Origin: Microvelia longipes | Taxonomy: Eukaryota; Arthropoda; Insecta; Hemiptera; Veliidae | Direction: 5' to 3' | Length of the DNA stretch: 64,000 nt | Assembly: GCA_018340805.1 (NCBI GenBank) | Contig: JACMZG010001913.1 | Location: forward strand, 4,423,209-4,487,208 | Shown: positions 48,842 to 60,243 of the stretch, piece by piece | Position numbering within the stretch: position 1 is the stretch's first letter | Layout: each line of letters starts with the position of its first letter | Program-made: the position numbers and the translations under genes | The notes under the pieces: generated by a model | Seen by the model: only the letters and a program-made list of their open reading frames with translations | Databases searched by the model: none | Told to the model about the DNA's origin: nothing

Positions 48842-50009
48842 TAAAGTGATGTAGAAATTCGTACAGTAGAGGGAGGAGCGGAACACAGTGATCCAACTCT
48901 CTGGTTTGAGGGGGGCCTAAAACAGGTGCTAGTTGCATCAGCTACTGCACCGAGCTATAGTTTTCACCTTGTACCGCCTTTATCAATATTGTTATCAGTT
49001 TTAAATCTGATCTATAAACATTTAGTCTTAGAATAATACTATATATAGAAGGAGCACTACTGATAACACGAAAGGCACCGGTGATCTTAAGTAATGCTGC
49101 CATCCTAACAATATACAGTTATCTTATAAAAAAGTTGGCAATACTTCCGGTTGCTGAATTATTATGTTCTATTATTAATTAATGATGGATTAGTCATAAA
49201 ATACTAATATAAATATCGGTGCATAACAATATTTTAAGCATTTTAAATTGTAGTTTAACGTTTTTAATGAAAATAATATTAAAAGTAGTCCTTGTCAACT
49301 AAATGTAGATTCTTGTATTCCGCTATTCTTTTGCCATCCAAGACTGGTTTTATTAAATACTCAGCAGGTGTTTTAAGTTATTATATTTGTTCTTTACAAT
49401 CTTTCTTCATTAATGGATATTTATGACACGTATTTAAAATAATGTTTTGTTGTTAGGGTGGTACCTCTACTTATGACCACCAGTCAACCAGCTTTCGTGT
49501 TATCAGTAGAATTACATTGTGTTTACGGTCATATGCTCCTTCTATATTAGTATTATTCTAAGCATTTAATCTTCAGTCTATTCATTTATAAACATGTTAG
49601 GTTGTTTATAAGATTATTTGTTTAGAAAATAAGATAAATTTAGCATTTTTTCCTTTAAAAGACAAATAAAAAACACAATGAACATGCAAATTAATTTCCA
49701 TTCCTGCACATCATGGTTATCATGATATCAGGTATAGTTAATTATATATTTTTATAACATTTTATGAAAATTATACATTTAAAATAATTAATACGATTTT
49801 TAACATAGTTAATGGTCCTTTAAAATAATTTTTATCTTGAAAATTAAGAAATAATTATTTTATATTTGGTGTACAAGGTGAACCGATCTGCCTCTTGTGG
49901 AGGAACGGTGAACTTAAAGCAGGCCCATCTAAAACAGCTTATTCCGTGGGACTTGGACCACTGTGTCCCGCACCTCTACCTCAACTGTATGAATTTCTAC
50001 ATCACTTTA
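48842..50009. mobile_element. hAT-like non-autonomous element (1168 bp), 8-bp TSD
   Basis: ATTCTCAC flanks both ends (48834-48841 and 50010-50017). Termini TAAAGTGATGTAGAAATTC and complement fit the hAT end pattern YARNG. Internal blocks also invert (AGAATAATACTATATATAG against CTATATTAGTATTATTCT, and TGATAACACGAAAG against CTTTCGTGTTATCA). There is no transposase frame. Confidence 0.92.
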
Positions 50010-50017
50010 ATTCTCAC

Positions 50018-50397
50018 TGTTTGCTGATGATGATTTAATTATGTAAATGTCTTGATGGCTTTGCGTGAAATGTTTCAGACTTCACACAATGGATTCTTGA
50101 CAGAGAGCTGATGAACCAACGAAACTCTGGTTCTGCTAAAGAAAACTGAACTGAATTTTTCTTTCAAAACTCCTCTACTATTCTCCAAACAATTTAGACA
50201 TTTAAAATATATAAGGGAATGTCTCTCCAAACATTCTACGATTTCTTAGGTCTCTAGTTAAATAAAGAAAAAAAACACTGAACACTGATAAAAATATTAA
50301 AACATATAAATTTGGATTTTTGGAACATTATATTAATACGAATGAAAACGATATTAAATTAAACTTGTGATACAGTATGACCTAAGCAGTGAGTACC
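50018..50397. other. Spacer with a degenerate CTGATGA..CGAAAC word
   Basis: CTGATGAACCAACGAAACTC at 50108 has both hammerhead core words but no room for a stem between them. Nothing else is recognised. Confidence 0.3.
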
Positions 50398-50399
50398 TA

Positions 50400-50803
50400 C
50401 AGTCTATCGTTTAGTTTAAGAATCCCCAAGGTCATAAGTATTTTGGGGATTGACCAATCAGAGAAGCCACTGCCAACCTTTTACTTAAAAAGAGAAAAAA
50501 AATCCCTACCACAATAAAGGCTGTATGGAAGAAACCTTCTTCCCGACAATCGTTTGCTTTGTTTGTGGTTCTTCTTTTGATTACATCGTTTTGAAAACTA
50601 CTTTCAAATTAATCTTAAAATGATATTTTAAAATAAAAATACACAAAAAAATGTAAAAAAACATTGCCAAGAAAATACGGGTTAAATAACCTGATTTGTT
50701 TACATAGTTTTTTCCCGCTCCCTTCTTGCAGGGATATTTTTTTCTTAAGAATCAGTGGTGTCTAAACTGACCTGTCAAGATTTTTAAACTTAACGATAGA
50801 CTG
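50400..50803. mobile_element. 404-bp mariner-like MITE, TA target
   Basis: TA-flanked inverted ends CAGTCTATCGTTTAGTTTAA and complement (GATAGACTG at the right). There is no coding capacity. Confidence 0.88.
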
Positions 50804-50943
50804 TAGTGTGTACTAGAGTATAGGGGAATTAAAATGAGTCAGGCTAAGTCAAACCATCCCCTACCACTACTACCATTCTCAAATACTTAGTAATTGTGTG
50901 TAGGGAAAGGAATGATCACTTACATATACTCTCATCTCACACA

Positions 50944-51956
50944 GTGGCGGACTGAGACAAAAAGGCCTAAGGAGGATTTGCCCTAAAAGGGCCCAAACCA
51001 ATATCTCAAGGGGCCAAATAGGAGGGGGTCCTATATAGCTTTCCAAATTGAGAATTTTACTTTTAGCTAAAGTAGTATTAATGATTTTAGCAAGCTTTAT
51101 TTAATTTATTTAATTTTAACTGATAAAATGTAAATCAAGTGAAATTTTTTTTTAAATAAATTAAAATAAACTAAAGTTAATTATAAATAAAACTTAAGTT
51201 TATTACTTTAAATGAAATATTTAATTGAACTATTTTATGTTTAATCTCTAGGGCCATTTGCTGCTTCTTAAGGGCCCTGAAGCACAAAAATATAGAGCCC
51301 TTTTATGCAGCTTTAGGGCTTATTGAGTATGCTAGGACTCTTTTTAGCCCTGGTCTTCCGCGTGGGGCCTTTAAAAGTTCATGTAAATAATAGGGACCTT
51401 AAAGAACCTAGATTCAGGTAATAATAACAAATTAAGAAATTTTTAAAGTACTTTAAAAACATTTGTCCCTAAGAGCTATTTAGGCCCTACATTAATGTAC
51501 TGGGCCCCTTTGACTCTGGTGTTATAAATATATTACATAAGTATAATAATAATAATGCCTGTTTTAGGGCCTTTCGGCCTTCAGGGTATTCGCCATGCGG
51601 GAAGAACCTTGGTTGGTAGATGTGGGTCACATCTACAATGCTCAAAGTAAAGCTAAAGTTGGCGAAATCTTTTTACATCAAATTCTATTCATATAAACTG
51701 AGAGCACAGCCCGGGCTGTGAACCCCGGACCTCCGGTGCCAAAGTCCAGTACTATACGACCGCGGCTACTGAGGCAGTTATAAGTATAATATTATTATTA
51801 TAAGATTAAAAATATTTAATCATTTTTTTTTTAATTTTTGTCGTTTCTCCTTTATTATTATTCGTTATAATCGTTGTTATTTCCAAAGTTTATTTTTGGC
51901 TGAGTGGCCCAAGGAAGGCTGCCGCCCTCTTCCTCACTTGCCAGTCCGCTCCTGCC
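50944..51956. mobile_element. hAT-like element with nested SINE
   Basis: CAGTGGCGGACTG at the left is inverted by CAGTCCGCTCCTG at the right. Flanks TCTCACAC and GCCCACAC are an imperfect 8-bp duplication. The interior repeats GGGCCC-rich words, and a SINE interrupts it at 51542-51790. Confidence 0.7.
51542..51790 (-). mobile_element. tRNA-derived SINE (about 250 bp)
   Basis: On the minus strand the head near 51785-51700 reads TAGCCGCGGTCGTATAGTAC with box B GGGGTTCACAGCCC. It ends GGCCCTAAAACAGGCATTAT with an ATT-repeat tail. A related 3' part lies at 60225-60350. Confidence 0.75.
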
Positions 51957-51959
51957 CAC

Positions 51960-52260
51960 ACACGAGCACTAACACTCTACTACCTGATACCGAACACAGA
52001 TAATTATTTATATAATGATTAGCTAGCTTTCAGCCTTAACACACCATCAGTGCCTAACCAACAAATTAAAAAATAAAATGGAACTATGAAAAAAATAAAA
52101 CAAATTGATAATATTTTATTTGTTTATTTTGTTAGTTAGGCAGTGATGATGATCTATTTAGATTGAAATCATAATAGATCATTATATGGTTATATATCAA
52201 TGGAGAGGCTTTTCCTTACATCCTTAATTATTGGACTTCACAACTTTATTTACAAGTAAT
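51960..52260. mobile_element. Palindromic element with hammerhead-like motif
   Basis: The left arm (minus) reads GGCACTGATGG...CTGAAAGCTAGCTA. The right arm reads GGCAGTGATGATGATCTATT and TAGATTGAAATC. The left core has A9 changed to G and the right has C3 changed to G. The arms otherwise pair, including AATGATTAGCTAG-like and ATAGATCATT words. Confidence 0.65.
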
Positions 52261-52549
52261 ATAAATAGTATACCTACCCTGGGTCTTTTTTACTATTTCT
52301 CCACTACAATTTTTGTTGGTATTTTTTAACTTTAGAAGCCTAATCTATTGTCACCAATCACTACTGGTAATCTCTAATAACCATTAGTTGCCATCAATTA
52401 CTATTAATTATCTCTATAAACTGACAATATCCTAACTTCCTTCTCATCGGTCATTATTGTGTTTTACCTTATATTTTTGGTTATTGGTGGTGATATTTGG
52501 TGGAATGGGTAATTTTTGGTTTGTATTAGGTTAGGTAAACAATAGCTTG

Positions 52550-53220
52550 AGGTCAAATATATTTCAATAAAATACATCAAATAATTAGAATACACTTAAC
52601 AATGCATGACGTAATTATTTATTTAATTATAAACTCTAATAAATGGTATTTTGGGTATTTTGATGAGCAATTCTTTGCATTTTGATTTAAACATTTTATT
52701 TCAGCAATGTCTTGTGGTAAAGAGTTGTACAATACTACCCCTGAGTAATCTGAACTAAATTTATATTTTGAAGTTTTATGTTGGTTAATTCTAATAAGTT
52801 TTTACCTCTGGTTTTATAGTGGCGCTATCTTCATTTTTTGTATATTGCCAACATTTTTCTTTACTTGAACTAACTGGTTTAATATATGCATAGCTGGTAT
52901 TTTTAAAACTTAAAAGTTCCTAAATAATGTCTTGCCGGATTTCCTAGGTGGTATATTGCCTATGCATCTAAGTATTTTCTTTTGAATGGTTAAAGATTTA
53001 TGGCACAAAGAGCATTGCCCCAGTGCTCAACCCCATATAACTTTGACCTGACATGTCCATTATAAACCTGTAGAATGTAGAAGCTCTTTTTCACTTAAAC
53101 ATTTTTAAGCTCCCTGATTGTATAGTATCTTGAGTTTAATTTCTTGTTTTTCTCTTCAATTTGATTTACCCAACTAATTTTAGATTGTAATAACTATTTA
53201 TACTACCACTTGAGGTGGTT
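52550..53220 (-). pseudogene. Decayed LINE reverse transcriptase C-terminal fragment
   Basis: On the minus strand KLNSRYYTIRELKN, YILQVYNGHVRSKLYGVEHW and GNALCAINL are recognisable in the order seen in the other LINE copies. It has many breaks. Confidence 0.6.
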
Positions 53221-53484
53221 CTTGAAGGGATTATTCCTAATGAGTTGTAAGGCTCTAAATGAGGATTATTGAATTATTATTGTTAAAAGAAACTGTCAGA
53301 ATATTAATGAAATACCTCTGTGAATTACTCATGTCTTATGCCGTTTATTATAAATAATTAACAAAATTAAGTAAATAAACAAATTGTAAGAAAAATAAAG
53401 TTGGACCCTAATTTGTGTGTTTATTGTATTTTGTTTTATAATGTTGTTATTGAAAGGTTTAATAACCAATATATTTCAAGTGGG

Positions 53485-53760
53485 GAGTCGTTCTTGATGG
53501 TTTTTGGGCCCATAAGTTAAAAGTAAATGGTCCAGTGTCGATACGTGCACCCAAAGTACTCAAAGGTAAGGTACCTGGGTTCTAATCCTGGTATGGACGA
53601 TCATTTTTATAATTTTATTTACATAAATTAAGTTTATAATTACAAAATAATTATGGAGCGGTGGTCCGCATGCCTGGCGAATTTCCTTTGGATGCGAGCA
53701 CTCAAACCCAGAGTACCTGGGTTCAAATCCTAATAGGGACAATAATTATTTATAGTTTTT
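53485..53760 (+). mobile_element. Two tRNA-like SINE units
   Basis: Unit 2 (53650-53745) reads TGGAGCGGTGGTCCGCATG (box A-like), GGCGAATTTCCTTTGGATGC, then box B GGGTTCAAATCC and GGGACAATAATTA. Unit 1 (53485-53605) has ACCTGGGTTCTAATCCTGG. The same unit recurs inverted at 56149-56238. Confidence 0.7.
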
Positions 53761-53790
53761 TTTTTACCTAATATACGTTTACAACTAGAA

Positions 53791-54381
53791 AATAATTCTG
53801 GCGCGGTGGTCCGCATATCGGGCGAATTTACTTTGGATGCGTGTTTCCATGCTTTTTAGATTATATAAGTTTACAACTAATAAATAAATAATTCCGGCGC
53901 GGTTGTCAGCTGTCGGGCGAATTTAATTTAGAATGCGTGTTTCCGTGCTAAACAACCCATTTGTTGCTTATGCAAGAACCCATTGCGTGGTTCCGGTTCA
54001 TGCTTTAGAACCTAAGCAGTTACTCAATTGTCAAGCACTGCTCGTAAATAATTTTGTCTGTATTTTCCAAAGGAAATGCGCTAAAACCTTTAAAGATAAC
54101 TGACTAAGCTTAAAGATAAGTAACTAAGCTTTAAAACTAGTGCAAATAATAGTGCATACTTCTAATTTTAGAGGCATAGTTTTGTATAACCAACAGCAAA
54201 ATTATTTCCTTTGAAAAATACAGAAAAAATGAGTTACAAGTAATGTTTGATAATCGAGTAACCCGATCAAGTTAAAAAGCATAAATCGGATACTTAAGCG
54301 AGGAATGGATTGTTAAGCTCGGAAACACGCATTTCACAGGAAATTCGCCCGACATGCGGACCACCGCACCAGAATTATTTT
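53791..54381. mobile_element. 590-bp foldback element, copy 1
   Basis: AATAATTCTGGCGCGGTGGT at the left is inverted at the right (ACCACCGCACCAGAATTATT). Inner words GGCGAATTT, CATTGCGTGGTTCCGG and CCAAAGGAAATGCG also pair. The arms begin with the tRNA-like box A word of the neighbouring SINE. Confidence 0.88.
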
Positions 54382-54589
54382 GTACACAAGTTTCATTTTA
54401 GCACTGCTAGCACGTATACGGTTTTTTGTTGAATTACTTTTGTTTAAAAGGATTTATTAACGCATAAATTTTAGGATTTCTGACCAGTAAATAAATATCT
54501 TGAACGGTGGAATTTTTATTCATTCGCTTAATTACAATGGACTCCATTTATTCTTATTCCAAATAAAGCTAATGATCAGAGGACGAGCG

Positions 54590-54778
54590 AAGCGAGTTTG
54601 CAGAATAAATTTGGCCAATTTATACTAAATGTTGCAGAATTAGTTTGGCAAATTTGGCGAAGCGAGTCTAAAGCAGGGAGAAATTACGTGATTGAGTTAA
54701 AATTTGGTACAAGCATATTCATTTATGTAATGAATAAGTACACCGTGTCATTTCAATTTGCCTAAAATATCCAGGGTA
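54590..54778 (+). mobile_element. Tail fragment of the 5S-bearing repeat family
   Basis: GACGAGCGAAGCGAGTTTGC and a body word GAGTTAAAATTTGGTACAAG are joined in non-standard order, so this is a rearranged scrap. Confidence 0.5.
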
Positions 54779-55387
54779 AAGTAATATATAAACCAAGTAG
54801 GGAAACTCCTATACTGACACTTGTAAAAAATTCAGACCTGCCCGATCAGCTGACAGCTGGCTCAAAAATAAAAAATAGCTAAAATTAGAATAACTGCGCA
54901 TGCGCCCTTTCGGATTAGGGTTTTTTGTTTAATTGTGTTGGCAACCCTGATAACATTAGATGAGTTCTAATTTTTATCGTATTTTCGTTCTGTAATATGT
55001 ACGTGATAATTTAATGATTTTTTTATTAAATTCTGTTCAATAATTGTTATATAAATTTAGTTAAAGAAAAAGAGAAACTATAGTAAAGGTAACCACATGT
55101 TTTTTATTAAGATTTTGAAGAAAATGCAGAGACAGTGTGTTGCCTTAATATAACTTAAAATTACGATTGTTTTATTGCATACAATTTCTGAATGTAATAA
55201 AGCATCGTAATTAGGTTAAATTACTAATTGAAATTAATATTTGAAGGGGAAAAAACAAATATCATTTGCAAAAATTTACTAAGTTAAGTAGTGCACTCAA
55301 AAAAAAAGTTTAATTAGCCACTCGTTTTAAGTAATTTAAAAAAACCTAGTATTTAAAGATTCGCACTTAACTTCTATTGGATGTGAA

Positions 55388-56103
55388 AATAATTCTGGCG
55401 CGGTGGTCCGCATGTCGGGCGAATTTCCTTTGGATGCGTGTTTCCGTGCTTTTTACATTATATAAGGTTTACAACTAGTAAATAATAATTCCGGCGCGGT
55501 GTCCGCTGTTGGCGAATTTCATTTAGAATGCGTGTTTCCGTGCTAAACAACCCATTTCTTGCTTATGCAAGAACCATGCCCATTGCGTGGTTCCGGTTCA
55601 TGGTTTAGAACCTAAGCAGTTACTCAATTGTCAAGCACTGCTCGTAACTCATTTTGTCTGTATTTTTCAAAGGAAATGCGCATAACTATCCAGTTGATTG
55701 CACAAAACTATGCCTCTAAAATTAGAAGTACGCACTATTATTTGCACTAGTTTAAAGATTAGTTACTTATCTTTAAGCTTAGTCAGTTATCTTTAAAGGT
55801 TTTAGCGCATTTCCTTTGGAAAATACAGACAAAATGAGTTACGAGCAGTGCTTGAAATGAGTAACTGCTTAGGTTTCTAAACTTAGAAACCGGAACCACG
55901 CAATGGGCATGGTTCTTGCATAAGCAAGAAATGGGTTGTTTAGCACGGAAACACGCATTCTAAATGAAATTCGCCCAACAGCGGACCACCGCGCCGGAAT
56001 TATTTATTTACTAGTTGTAAACTTATATAATGTAAAAAGCACGGAAACACGCATCCAAAGGAAATTCGCCCGACTTGCGGACCACCGCGCCAGAATTATT
56101 TTT
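55388..56103. mobile_element. 715-bp two-layer foldback, copy 2
   Basis: Outer arms (55388-55484 and 56010-56103) are inverted tRNA-SINE-like sequence. The inner palindrome (55485-56009) pairs AATTCCGGCGCGGT with ACCGCGCCGGAATT, and GCAAGAACCATGCCCATTGC with GCAATGGGCATGGTTCTTGC. It is better preserved than copy 1. Confidence 0.92.
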
Positions 56104-56400
56104 AGTTGTAAACTTATATTAGGTAAAAAAACAATAAAAAATTATTGTCCCTACTAGGATTTGAACCCAGGTACTCTGGTTTGAGAGCTCGCATCCAAAG
56201 GAAATTCGCCCGACATGCGGACCACCGCGCCAGAATTATTTTCTAGTTGTAAACTTATATTAAGTAAAAAAAACGATAAAAAATTATCGACCCTTCCAGG
56301 ATGTGAACCCAGGTACCCTGAGTTTGAGTGGTCGTATTGACTCCGGACCACTGACATTCAACTCAGAGGCCCAAAAACATTGAAAACGACACCCTACTCG
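56104..56400 (-). mobile_element. Two inverted tRNA-like SINE units
   Basis: On the minus strand box A TGGCGCGGTGGTCCGCATG and box B GGGTTCAAATCC (56149-56238) are followed by a second unit whose box B is GGGTTCACATCC (about 56289-56330). Confidence 0.7.
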
Positions 56401-56700
56401 AAATTTAATTTTCAAGACCGTAATGTTGGTTTTCTATATTTTTTTGTGGTTTTTTCGACTTTTTGGTAACTTAAAGTGGTCGTATCGTCTTCGGACCGGT
56501 TTCATTCGATTCAGCGCCCAAAATTACATAGAAAACGACACCCTTACTCGAAATTAATTTTTTTTACGACCTAAAGTTTGGTTTTGGTAATTTACAATGG
56601 TTTTTTCGATTTTTAGGTCACTTAGAGTGGTCGTATCGACTTCGGACCGGTTTCATTCGATTCAGCGTCTCAAAAAAAACATAAATATTGACCTTTTCGC
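56327..56700. repeat. Roughly 152-bp tandem repeat, about 2.5 copies
   Basis: GAGTGGTCGTATTGACTCCG, GTGGTCGTATCGTCTTCGGA and GTGGTCGTATCGACTTCGGA start successive units at 56327, about 56478 and about 56628. Confidence 0.8.
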
Positions 56701-56899
56701 GGCAAAAAATATTAACCCTGAATTTTGCTGATTTTTTGAAAATTTCGCTGACTCAGCAAACCGGGTTAATGACGTCACAAATCCTGGTTTTCAATAGGGT
56801 TCGTGTCTCCCGAAGGTTGATTTTACACCAAGTTTGTGTTAAAAAATATTAATCCGTTCGAAAATAAAGTGTGAGTTACATATATATACTATATATATA

Positions 56900-56939
<40 letters not shown>

Positions 56940-57074
56940 TCTCGCAAAAATTTTTTTTTCGTCATTAGGGACCTCTATAACGGATTTGTGTCGTGGTCCG
57001 AGGTTCGAATTCCGCCATGACGCCTATCCCATTAGCGAATTTTTTCCCAAAGGAAATTCGCTAAAACCTATTTT
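56701..57074. other. Spacer with (TA)n and a tRNA-like box B scrap
   Basis: (TA)n lies at 56880-56938. GAGGTTCGAATTCCGCCATG at 57000 is a box-B-like word, and CCCAAAGGAAATTCGCTAAA follows. The same pair of words recurs at 60130-60200. Confidence 0.5.
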
Positions 57075-57272
57075 TAACACAAATTATTAACATTTTATAC
57101 TAAATTGTTCAAATAAATGCGATAAAACAAAAATTTTGAAAACCGTAAATAGTTTGTTTACATTTATGCCCATAGGAAAATTCGAGCAAACTCCCTGGTG
57201 GACAAAATGTGAACTACATGCCATGTCTGACAGAAATCATGTTTGCTTCCCTACTTGGTTTATGTATTACTT

Positions 57273-57500
57273 TGTTCCAAGGTTATTGTTTGGTCACCTG
57301 TGTTTAGCAGCATTAAGGTTGTACATTACTGTACATAGATGTACACGCGTACATAGATAGGTGACCACTGAAAATGAAACATGTTTTTATCGTTTAAGAA
57401 CCATTGAAGCGAGTCCAAAGAAGGACCGCAATAAAAATTAGATGATGCTCTTATTATGAGGACGAGCGAAGAGAGTTCAAAGTAGTGGGGATTAGCGAAG
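57273..57500 (+). mobile_element. Degraded 5S-like segment and tail
   Basis: GTTTAGCAGCATTAAGGTTG, then AGGTGACCACTG and GAGGACGAGCGAAG follow the order of the other 5S copies. A GTACATAGATGTAC-type insertion splits the IE box. Confidence 0.5.
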
Positions 57501-58410
57501 CCAATCCGATAGGGTGAAAATATGTTTTGAAGGGGTCTAGGCTTTTATCGCTACTGTGCAGCAACGCGACTACACATTCTAGCTACAACTAGAGTGCCTG
57601 TATAATCATATGTATGTATAATGCCTGTATGATTATACAGGCACTCTAGCTACAACAAGAAAGAGTTTTAACGCGATTGGTCATTTACGCTAAGGCCCGT
57701 ATTCAAAGACATCTTCCTAACATTCTCAAGCCAATCCGATAGGGTGAGAATATGTTTTGAAGGGGTCTAGGCTTTTATCGCTACTGTGCAGCAACGCGAC
57801 TACACATTCTAGCTACAACTAGAGTGCCTGTATAATCATATGTATGTATAATGCCTGTATGATTATACAGGCACTCTAGCTACAACAAGAAAGAGTTTTA
57901 ACGCGATTGGTCATTTACGCTAAGGCCCGTATTCAAAGACATCTTCCTAACATTCTCAAGCCAATCCGATAGGGTGAGAATATGTTTTGAAGGGGTCTAG
58001 GCTTTTATCGCTACTGTGCAGCACGCGACTACACATTTCTAGCTACAACTAGAGTGCCTGTATAATCATATGTATATAATGCTGCATGATTATACAGGCA
58101 CTCTAGCTTACAACAAAAAGAGTTTTTAACGCGCGATTGTCATTTACGCTTAAGGCCCGTATTCAAAAGACATCTTCCCTAACATTCTCAAGCCAATCGA
58201 TAGGGTGAATATGTTTTGAGGGGTCTAGGCTTTTATCGCTACTGTGCAGTCAACGCGACTACACATTCTACTACAACTAGAGTGCCTGTATAATCATATG
58301 TAGTATAATGCCTGTATGATTATCAGGCACTCTAGCTACAACAAGAAAGAGTTTAACCGATTGGTCATTTACGCTAAGGCCCGTATTCAAAGACATCTTC
58401 CTAACATTCT
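57501..58410. repeat. 230-bp tandem repeat, four copies, each with a hairpin
   Basis: Units start at 57501, 57731, 57961 and about 58193 with CCAATCCGATAGGGTGA. Each contains AGAGTGCCTGTATAATCATA inverted by TATGATTATACAGGCACTCT. Copies 1 and 2 differ at two bases; copies 3 and 4 carry many single-base indels. Confidence 0.95.
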
Positions 58411-58456
58411 CCTTATAAACAAGGAGAATTTAGGAAGATGTCTTTGAATACGGCCT
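58380..58456. repeat. Perfect hairpin closing the 230-bp array
   Basis: GGCCCGTATTCAAAGACATC and TTCCTAACATTCTCCTT pair with AAGGAGAATTTAGGAA and GATGTCTTTGAATACGGCC. The left half is the end word of every 230-bp unit. Confidence 0.9.
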
Positions 58457-58673
58457 AAAGGTCGTCTCCGCAACTGTACACCAAAACTACAAAAACATGT
58501 AGCTAAAATGTCCAGTCGCGAAGACTACCTTTAATACTTTTTGATATTCGACGCTAGAACGCTCTTTACGCGTTTTAACATCCCGTAGCGCAGAGTCCAA
58601 CTCTGTAAATGAGTTATAAGTTCATTTACGCTAAAATATGTGACGTGAAAGAAGGATTATTTCTCCACACTTA

Positions 58674-58745
58674 TGCATATAGATATATACTAGAGGGAGC
58701 TAGCCTATCTTAATACATTGAGAGGCCTGAAAAATTTTAGTGGGT
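58674..58745 (+). repeat. Dispersed repeat X, copy 3
   Basis: AGATATATACTAGAGGGAGC and CTATCTTAATACATTGAGAG match 12930-12980. Confidence 0.8.
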
Positions 58746-59051
58746 CTAATAAAAACCTGCGTTTTTATTAGACAGTACTTGTTTTATTTGTTCTTTCAAG
58801 TTCAACGAGAGCGCTACACTGTAATAACTTAACTGGGCGTTTTAGCTACAATATTTATAAGATAAAAATCACTTAAAGGACCATTCGCGTAAACGTACAT
58901 TCTTAAATTTCAGATAAATTTAGCGGAGTCGACCCATATTTAATTCGATTTGATTATAGGCTTTTTACAGATATGGACTTCTACGCTACTGTACATCTTA
59001 GCTAATGTAGCGCAAACGTGCAGTCGCGTTAAAACTATAATTTTTAGCTAT

Positions 59052-59546
59052 GATGACGCATTAAGGAACATTTCTGGAAACCCCATGGAAGTTGTATGAG
59101 ATAGAACATAGGAGCAAACTTACCTTCCCTTGAGTATAAATAAAAAGCGCCAAACGCAGGTTATGTAAGGTTGTCGAGTTTGCTGCTCAACTGTCTTCTG
59201 TGCTTCTCGTGATTGTACATTTGTGGTGCTTTGTTAAGTCATTTGTGCTTATTTAATTTTAAATTTTGTACTATCTTCGCCACTTAGAGAGTGATAATTT
59301 AAGCGTGTTTTGTTATACCTTCTCAAGCTATAAACATGGGAAACCATTGAGAGATAGTTTGCCTCTAAATTTTAAGACCTGCGCTCTTATAAGAATTGTA
59401 AGCATGCGCAGTTTGTACCAAGCATGTGCAGTTGGTTTTTGACGTGTGTTTCGTGTTGAATTCTCTCTTTTTTCTGGTTTTCGATGGGGTCATTTGTTTG
59501 TATGGCAAATCGACTTAGTTCGTCATCCCCTTTATTCAAGATCCTT
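59052..59546 (-). mobile_element. Inverted-repeat element W, copy 2
   Basis: This is a reverse-complement copy of 10643-11165 with conserved words GCATGCGCAGTTTGTACC and TGGTTTTTGACGTGTGTTTC. It has a complete right end CAAGATCCTTG and a shortened left end. Confidence 0.88.
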
Positions 59547-60211
59547 GAATGTACGGTCGCGTTGTCGACCAGTCGCGCTTAACGAATCCTACCGTTCCGA
59601 AGTTCCCTGTAGCCGATTTTCTAACCTGCATCCTGGACCTTGCCTGTTATTTCCCCTGACAGTTAAACCCAATGTGGTTCGGATCCAGCTCGCCAGTTTC
59701 TCAATAAAATCATTATATTATTGTTAGAAACGTTACCAATATAAAATGTCAGTGTTGCAAAAGTTCAAACTAAAACTTCCTTCTAACCCTTACTAATCTA
59801 ACAGTTCTTTCACAAAGCTTAAAATATTAACGCGTGGTTAAAATTTAACATTGATACTTTGTGATTAAACCCGAGAATCTCAAGATCTCTTAAAAAGATT
59901 AAACTTGACTAAAGAGATAAAAGGACAAAAACTAATTTTAAAATACTAATAAAATCCGTTTTCTAAGGAATTCCACTGGATGAATAACTTTAAAACGGCT
60001 ACCTATGTCAAATATGTTGATAAAATTACCCTTATCTATTGTAAGTACGTCTGTTGTGGTCATTTTATTGCGTTCTTGGTTCTTGGATATCAAAGAAGAC
60101 TTTATTTGTTCAATTTATCTCATACATGTCGTGGTCCAAGGAATTCCGCCCTGACGCCTGTCCCATTAGCGAATTCTATTCCCAAAGGAAATTCGCTAAA
60201 AGTACACTATA

Positions 60212-60220
<9 letters not shown>
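59547..60220. other. Spacer, nothing recognised except a SINE scrap
   Basis: A GC-richer block at 59550-59690 has no recognised content. GTGGTCCAAGGAATTCCGCC at 60130 resembles the scrap at 57000. Confidence 0.35.

Positions 60221-60243
<23 letters not shown>

Larger units (their letters stand above)
54779..57272 (+). mobile_element. Element Y copy C, interrupted by 1.7 kb of nested repeats
   Basis: The left part 54779-55387 and right part about 57075-57272 rejoin to the order seen in copy B. The terminal repeats are AGTAATATATAAACCAAGTA and TACTTGGTTTATGTATTACT. Confidence 0.85.

Noticed and set aside
50108..50127. CTGATGAACCAACGAAACTC as another hammerhead-like core
   Set aside because: Only six bases separate the two core words, so stem II cannot form; it may be a deleted relic.
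51700..51790. A functional tRNA gene on the minus strand
   Set aside because: It is joined to a SINE body and ATT-repeat tail, and the anticodon stem is poorly formed.
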